Assembly: GCA_024699855.1 (NCBI GenBank)
Contig: JAMPIQ010000002.1
Span: forward strand, 13,268,001 to 13,332,000
Direction: 5' to 3'
Source of the DNA: Aphelenchoides besseyi
Lineage: Eukaryota; Nematoda; Chromadorea; Rhabditida; Aphelenchoididae
Length of the DNA stretch: 64,000 bases
The notes beneath the pieces are model-generated. The model did no database searches. It was given only the letters and a program-made list of their open reading frames with translations, and was not told the origin of the DNA. The translations under genes were made by a program, and so were the position numbers. Positions 60,820-64,000 of the stretch are shown here, in pieces. Each line of letters begins with the position of its first letter. Position 1 is the first letter of the stretch.

Positions 60820-61523
60820 TTAATCCAACTGTTTGAGAATTTGTCCCGAATTCTGAGGTGCGAAAACGTCCAAACATTTTCGAAAATGTTCGCTTTTGAA
60901 GCAGTTCGATCGGCACTCGGATCGCATGTTCGGACGATCGTGTGAGAACATTTCGTGGCACAGAAGACAAACTCGATCCATTATCATGTGTAGAGCGGGA
61001 TTGTTGTATACCTAAGTAAGAATGATCATAATCTGCTCAGTTAGAATGACGTGTGTGCTAGAGAGCGGTTTACTGAGTTCAGAAAATGAAACTATCATGT
61101 TACGGACGATGTAATTTATGCATGGTCTCAAAAGTCCAAAATATAAGATCAAGTTCAAGATGTTTCGGGTGCACATGAGGCACACGGTAGAATTCGAAAA
61201 CAGAAGAGTAGCCGGTTTTTAAACGTAAAGGTCATCGAGATTTAATTTCATTTAGAGTTTGCGGTTAAAAAGCCTCTTTGCAAACTTTGCAATACAAAAA
61301 TGCGTGTAGCCAAACAACTTACTCTACATTTTTTGATGACCATGGGTGAATTACGTGACTTTACCACATAAACTCGAGGTTTGGCGTGCGCTTTGGCATC
61401 GACAGGATCTGTACAGAGAAGAAAGACAATGAAACACAGGACGACTATTGACAAGCTCGTATCTCGGAAGTTGAATGATAACTGGTGTCGATGATGAGTC
61501 GATGTTCCTGAAAAGATTGTCAT
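60820..61523 (-). CDS. ITP/CHH-family neurohormone precursor
   Basis: This is a secreted peptide of the ion transport peptide/crustacean hyperglycaemic hormone family. Two exons (61523-61323, 61011-60820) join in phase across a 311 nt intron, giving 130 residues. Exon 1 has a hydrophobic signal (SIVVLCFIVFLLC, then DPVDA) and, after KSR, the start of the mature peptide with the first cysteine (KKCR). Exon 2 supplies the other five in family spacing: RVCLLC, SECRSNC and FRKC, giving the six-Cys, three-disulphide pattern. The DRVC, CFKS and CLDVF residues sit where ITP has DRIC, CFKS and CLQAL. Exon 2 alone encodes about 60 codons. The intron splits the mature peptide, as in arthropod genes. 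Confidence 0.75.
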
Positions 61524-61994
61524 CGGTCACAATTTTGTATCAAAAACAAGTTTCGTAAACACAACGTCATAAACAGAGATCAAAAAAACAATTTCTGTTC
61601 TGATATTCGATATCGTTTTCTCACGCGAATAAGTCTGTATTGACGTACTTGAGAGCATGAAAGAAGACCATAGATGTTTATGGCGTTGTCGAATGATTGC
61701 TCTTTCTTGTGTTCAATGCTTAAAAATCTACCTGTTTTCCAGGATGAGGTGAACTTGTAAATTGTGCATATGTAGTTTGATCGGGTTTCATGTGCACAGT
61801 TGTTGTACAGCATGTTGAAGTGTATGGACCTACGAGTTCGAATTATCGGTACTTCGCGCTCTTATCTAAATATCTTTGACTTAGTAGCTCGAACAGAATG
61901 CACGATGTTAAATAGAACGTTCAAATCAAAATCGAACAGTTCAAATAGAGCAGCCATTTATATATGACCGGGAGATCAAACAAATCGCAAAATT
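61524..61994. other. Intergenic
   Basis: Between the divergent neurohormone and basic-protein genes. A TTTATATATG motif (about 61960) lies 35 nt before the next ATG and may be a TATA box. Confidence 0.4.
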
Positions 61995-62723
61995 ATGGAT
62001 CCTGATGTGCCAACTAACATGAAACCTTCGACTTTTGATATGCAAGTTCATTCACGGCGAATAAGAGAACGGAAAAGACTTGGCGGTTTGAAAGCGGTAC
62101 CAAACCGTAGAATTGTCTTCTCTTTCAACGGAGGTCATCGTTTTGCAGAATTAAAAGGCCACGAGTGGCATATGCACCAACGATGGAAACGGTCAAGAAA
62201 CATCACCGAAAGACATGAGTATGCGGTTTTATTTCCAATCATACCGTAAGATTGTTTGCTCGGATGAATTCAGCACGCGCATAAATAAATCGATAGTTCC
62301 GGTCAAAATACTCGTTTAACCGTATGGTCAAATGAATTGACAGCAAACAGGAATACCGTATTCATTTGTTTGAACCATTGAACCAAAAAGGTCAAATAAA
62401 AGAAATTACGTGGCTTCATCATTTGCTTAAATGGTTTGTTAACATCTTGGTGCATGTAAACAAAGACGTGCAAACAAAAGATCTGCAAACCGTAGCATCA
62501 AATCAGCAATTTGCTCCTCCGCATTTTCAGCTATGAAGCCGTGCGCGAGATCCCCAAAAAAGGACGGGATATCCATCCGCCCATCTGTAACACTAAACGT
62601 TCCCACAAGTCCTATTATGCTGTAGATAGAACTAGATGTAATGATTGTGTTCGAACTTTTCGCCGGATTCGAAGTCCAACTGTTACGTCAATCCGAAGAA
62701 GAAAGTTTGCAGCAAATATATGA
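61995..62723 (+). CDS. Small basic protein, 147 residues, unknown
   Basis: A two-exon model: 61995-62245 and 62531-62723, with a GTAAG donor, a TTTTCAG acceptor and phases that match (444 nt). The protein is very Arg/Lys-rich (SRRIRERKRLGG, HQRWKRSRN, TFRRIRSP, IRRRKFAANI) with two cysteines in CNDC. A TATA-like box lies upstream. No family recognised; a nucleic-acid-binding or chromatin protein is possible. Support is frame and splice coherence only. Confidence 0.4.
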
Positions 62724-64000
62724 AGAAAAAGATCAATTTACCAAGTTTTCGCAATCACAACAAAAACTTCTAACACCGAAACTTACTCTTAACCATTCAA
62801 TGGAAGAGTAGAATTGTCAGTTGTCACAAAGAAGTTTGAAAACAAGTGAACCTGATATCGAATATTAACAATAGAAAACTGTCAAAAGACACGCTGTACA
62901 AACACACGAGTAATTTTACCGTAAATTCGGTGAAGGTTGTGACATTTCAAGCTGTAAACTTAAGCATGGTGTTGCAGAAGGAACAGCTCCGAGAACTTTG
63001 TCACGTTGTGTTCGGTTTTATGTTTCAATAAAGAAACAAATGAAGGCGTGTGTAGGAAAAAGAAAAGAATAAGCAAAAAGATAAATATTTCATACAACCG
63101 AGACCGCTTCAACTCAGCGAAATATCAAGTCAAATTTGTTGCATAATGTTACACAAATGCTAACCAGTAACATGATCTGAATCCTTGCTCAGGAAGATTA
63201 TAACTACAAAATTTATAGGTATTGTAGAAGGGAGATGCAAAAACAAATGTCTCTAAGAATACTCTTAGTCAATCAGCACTAGAAACTATTGTTCCAGCTG
63301 ACAAATATGACCACGAACGAGCTTACTATCCCACTTAACACGGCATACTGTAATTGCTCAAAGAGCTGTAATCTCAAATGCTACAATCCGTCTCGATTGT
63401 TTTTAAACACCATGGAAGCGGTCCGATGAAACCCACTACAGTAATCGGATTCCGCTCATTTCTGCGCAATGTGGGTGGTAAAAAGCAGAGAAACAAAGGA
63501 AGAAGTTGAAACAACAAAAAGTTCTGCAGACTCCACGAACATCATTTCCACTTAAAACCGTGAGAACTACAGAAAGCGAACAAAACGAAATGATATCTGA
63601 GGGGAGTAAGTCAAATTTTGTCAATCGGATTTTGTTACCTCGATAACAACAGCAAAGGCCGTCTCAGAAAACTCCAAAAAGTTTCGCCCCCATTAGCCTT
63701 AAACTCGAAATGGCACGTCGGAGAAGATATTTGCGAAGAGTAAAAAGTTACGTAAAAATCGTTGGGTTCGAAATAAGAAGGTCAACTGCACATCGAAAAT
63801 TCGTCAAGATCTAATGTCTACAAGACACTTTGGATAAAGTCTGGGATTATCCCGCCCAAAAACCTTATGATGATTGTCATTACGGTACGAGAAGAGACTT
63901 GTCTTTTAACTATAGTTCAAGAGCACTGATACAAATCTGCACTCAAATGCCACAACAATTTTTAGCATTATAGTATATAAACGGGAGGTAACGAAAATTG
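62724..64000. other. Gene-poor end of the window
   Basis: Only short frames without domains are seen. A 34-codon basic frame (starting MARRRRYLRRVK at about 63710) exists but has no supporting signals. No RNA gene or repeat was recognised. Confidence 0.4.

Overview
The window is nuclear DNA from a small animal, most likely a nematode. The reasons are AT-rich sequence, many 40-50 nt introns with TTTCAG-like acceptors, splice acceptors only a few bases before several start codons (possible trans-splicing), and nematode-flavoured families: a patched-related protein, an MSP-fold protein, an SH2 kinase of the Fer type, and UNC-79. I cannot name the species. All gene models were read by eye from splice signals and reading-frame continuity, and all family names are recognised from memory.

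Layout. 0-7 kb: end of 4-hydroxyphenylpyruvate dioxygenase (tyrosine breakdown), an intron-containing histone H3.3, a secreted protein of unknown function, a repeat-rich stretch, a fatty acid elongase, and ARL6/BBS3. 7-21.5 kb: a triple-SH3 adaptor, a patched-related sterol-sensing protein, a Shroom-like cytoskeletal protein, small unknown genes, then a divergent pair of an MSP-fold protein and an SH2-tyrosine kinase. 21.5-28 kb: mobile-element territory, with an orphan C-terminal gene fragment, a nearly intact RTE-type LINE, a sushi-like fragment and an unexplained tract of perfect hairpins. 28-37 kb: one large gene, unc-79, for an accessory subunit of the NALCN sodium-leak channel. 36.7-41.3 kb: coding-like fragments that do not assemble into a gene.

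41.5-46.1 kb: a compact block where LYAR, PGAP2 and MRPL16 lie on the minus strand in operon-like spacing, divergent from SLC30A9 (mitochondrial zinc transporter). 47-54.6 kb: an Ig-domain membrane protein with frame breaks, a palindromic Tc1/mariner-type MITE, a small membrane protein, an F-box-like protein and calcineurin B homologous protein. 56-59.5 kb: tryptophan 2,3-dioxygenase and class I aldolase. 60.8-64 kb: an ITP/CHH-type neurohormone gene, a small basic protein and gene-poor DNA.

Best leads for a second look are the ITP/CHH-like peptide hormone, whose second exon is too short for ordinary ORF filters; the H3.3 lacking T11, S31 and T32; the hairpin tract at 26.9-27.5 kb; and the decayed-looking 36.7-41.3 kb block. 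I did not find a clearly new multi-gene system.
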